In this document: in pieces, positions 6,052 through 6,972 of the stretch
How the letters are laid out: the number at the start of each line of letters is the position of its first letter
Position numbering within the stretch: position 1 is the first letter of the stretch
Assembly (NCBI GenBank): GCA_017551405.1
Contig: JAFZLP010000070.1
Span: forward strand, 1-6,972
Direction of reading: 5' to 3'
DNA length: 6,972 nucleotides
DNA from: Bacteroidales bacterium
Lineage (GTDB): Bacteria > Bacteroidota > Bacteroidia > Bacteroidales > UBA932
The notes under the pieces: generated by a model
What the model was told of the DNA's origin: nothing
The model's input: only the letters and a program-made list of their open reading frames with translations
Database searches by the model: none
Position numbers and translations under genes: made by a program

Positions 6052-6972
6052 AATGCAGCTACTTTTTCGCGGGCCTTGTCGATCAGCTCCGCAGTTGCAC
6101 ATAACGAGGCGCGCACGTAGTCGCTCCCCCCTTTACCGAACACTATTCCGGGGGTCAGGAACACGCCCGCCTCATAGAGCAGGCGGTCGGATACGCGCTC
6201 TCCGACGGTTTTGCCCTCATCGGGCGAGCAGAAACGGCTGTCTGCCTTCATGCGTCCCCATACGAAAAGGCCGGCGGAATCGCGCCTGTACTCCGCTCCC
6301 AGCACGTCGAAGAGGGCGAACACTCTCTCGCGGCGCAGGCTGTACTCCCGGTTGAGCTCCCCGAACCATTCGGGGCCCTGCGAGAGGGCCTCGACAGCCG
6401 CAAGCTGCAGGCTGCGGAACATTCCGGAATCCATCTGGCTCTTGACCTTCAGCACCTGGGCGATGTATTCCCCGTCGCCGCACACCATTCCGATACGCCA
6501 GCCCGACATGTTGTGGGCCTTGCTCAGCGAATTGAGCTCCAGGCAGCATTCCCGCGAACCGGCGGCCGCGAATATGGAAAGCGGCTTTTCGGTAAGCACG
6601 AAGCTATAGGGATTATCGTTGATTATCAGAATGTTATGCTTGCGCCCGAAAGCCACCGCACGCTCGTAGAGTTCAATCGTCGCCGGGGCGCCGGTGGGCA
6701 TGTTGGGATAGTTCAGCCACATTATCTTGACTCCCCGCAGATCCTGCTTTTCCAGGGCGTCGAAGTCGGGGTACCAGCTGTTTTCCGGCAGCAGCGGGTA
6801 GTTCACCATAGTGGCGCCCGCCATCATCGATGCCGAAGTGTAGGTGGGATAGCCGGGATCCGGCACCAGCACCTTGTCGCCCTCATTCACGAAAGCCAGG
6901 GAGATAAGCATTATACCCTCCTTCGATCCGGCCAGCGGCTGGATGTCACAGGCGGGGTCGAGCGTAACTCCG
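6048..6972 (-). CDS. Class I/II PLP-dependent aminotransferase, probably aromatic/aspartate type, 5' partial
   Basis: The frame runs off the right edge. The 307 visible residues begin inside the PLP-binding core, so about 80-100 residues are missing, and the ATG at 6911 is internal. Signatures in order: GSKEGI (phosphate-binding turn, just before 6911), PDPGYPTY, NYPNMPTGA, INDNPYS (Asp contacting the PLP nitrogen), SLSKAHNMSGWRIG (Schiff-base lysine codon at 6519-6521), and YVRASLC (Arg expected to hold the substrate carboxylate). The fold is that of the aspartate/LL-diaminopimelate aminotransferase group. Its place directly upstream of tyrA, with a 4-bp ATGA overlap, suggests it transaminates 4-hydroxyphenylpyruvate, phenylpyruvate or prephenate; that specificity is inferred from context. 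A diaminopimelate or general aspartate role is the main alternative. The operon promoter and any further upstream gene (prephenate dehydratase is common) are outside the window. Confidence 0.9.
   Translation of the reverse strand, partial: GVTLDPACDIQPLAGSKEGIMLISLAFVNEGDKVLVPDPGYPTYTSASMMAGATMVNYPLLPENSWYPDFDALEKQDLRGVKIMWLNYPNMPTGAPATIELYERAVAFGRKHNILIINDNPYSFVLTEKPLSIFAAAGSRECCLELNSLSKAHNMSGWRIGMVCGDGEYIAQVLKVKSQMDSGMFRSLQLAAVEALSQGPEWFGELNREYSLRRERVFALFDVLGAEYRRDSAGLFVWGRMKADSRFCSPDEGKTVGERVSDRLLYEAGVFLTPGIVFGKGGSDYVRASLCATAELIDKAREKVAAL

Noticed and set aside
5197..6102. Longer prephenate dehydrogenase starting at 6102
   Set aside because: The extra 17 residues overlap the aminotransferase by more than 50 bases and precede the Rossmann strand without family resemblance; the ATG at 6051 gives the classic ATGA overlap.
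4684..6120. 478-codon open frame on the plus strand across the aromatic cluster
   Set aside because: It is antisense to two well-recognised enzymes, its translation is low in complexity and matches no family, and long open antisense frames are common in GC-rich coding DNA.

Overview
The window looks like a chromosomal segment of a GC-rich member of the Bacteroidales. Four things point there. Two genes begin with lipoprotein signal peptides, and one has an acidic pair right after the lipobox cysteine, as in surface lipoproteins of this phylum. A TTTG / TAnnTTTG promoter of the Bacteroidota type precedes one gene. A DUF5106-like lipoprotein is present. A DAHP synthase fused to a C-terminal chorismate mutase completes the set. 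The genus cannot be fixed from this sequence; a Rikenellaceae/Alistipes-like or related gut lineage is a guess.

Left part (1-3238): two convergent genes for probable surface proteins share one bidirectional terminator at 1764-1796. The left one (+, cut at the window start) reads Ig-like (BIG2) domain, proline-rich linker, a middle beta-rich domain and a C-terminal SdiA-regulated/YjiK-type beta-propeller. The right one (-) is complete: lipoprotein signal, the same Ig-like domain (about 69% identical over 81 residues without gaps, counted by eye), proline-rich linker, fibronectin-III-like domain, and a tyrosine-phosphatase-like catalytic domain with an intact HCxxGxxR loop. The two genes carry unrelated cargo behind a common N-terminal module.

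Middle (3239-4100): an AT-rich 133-bp divergent intergenic region, then a small lipoprotein (+) with a DUF5106-like helical part and a shortened thioredoxin-like C-terminal part that keeps a CxxC.

Right part (4104-6972, all -): a tight aromatic amino acid cluster. In transcription order it is a class I/II PLP aminotransferase (5' end outside the window), prephenate dehydrogenase tyrA (start overlaps the previous stop as ATGA), and a bifunctional DAHP synthase/chorismate mutase (1 bp after the tyrA stop). Together they cover entry into the shikimate pathway, chorismate to prephenate, prephenate to 4-hydroxyphenylpyruvate, and probably the final transamination to tyrosine or phenylalanine. The last gene ends 3 bp from the stop of the convergent small lipoprotein.

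No RNA genes, CRISPR arrays, insertion sequences or attachment sites were seen. No gene-free stretch exceeds 300 bp. No clearly new defence or mobile system is visible. The most unusual content is the pair of modular surface proteins on the left.
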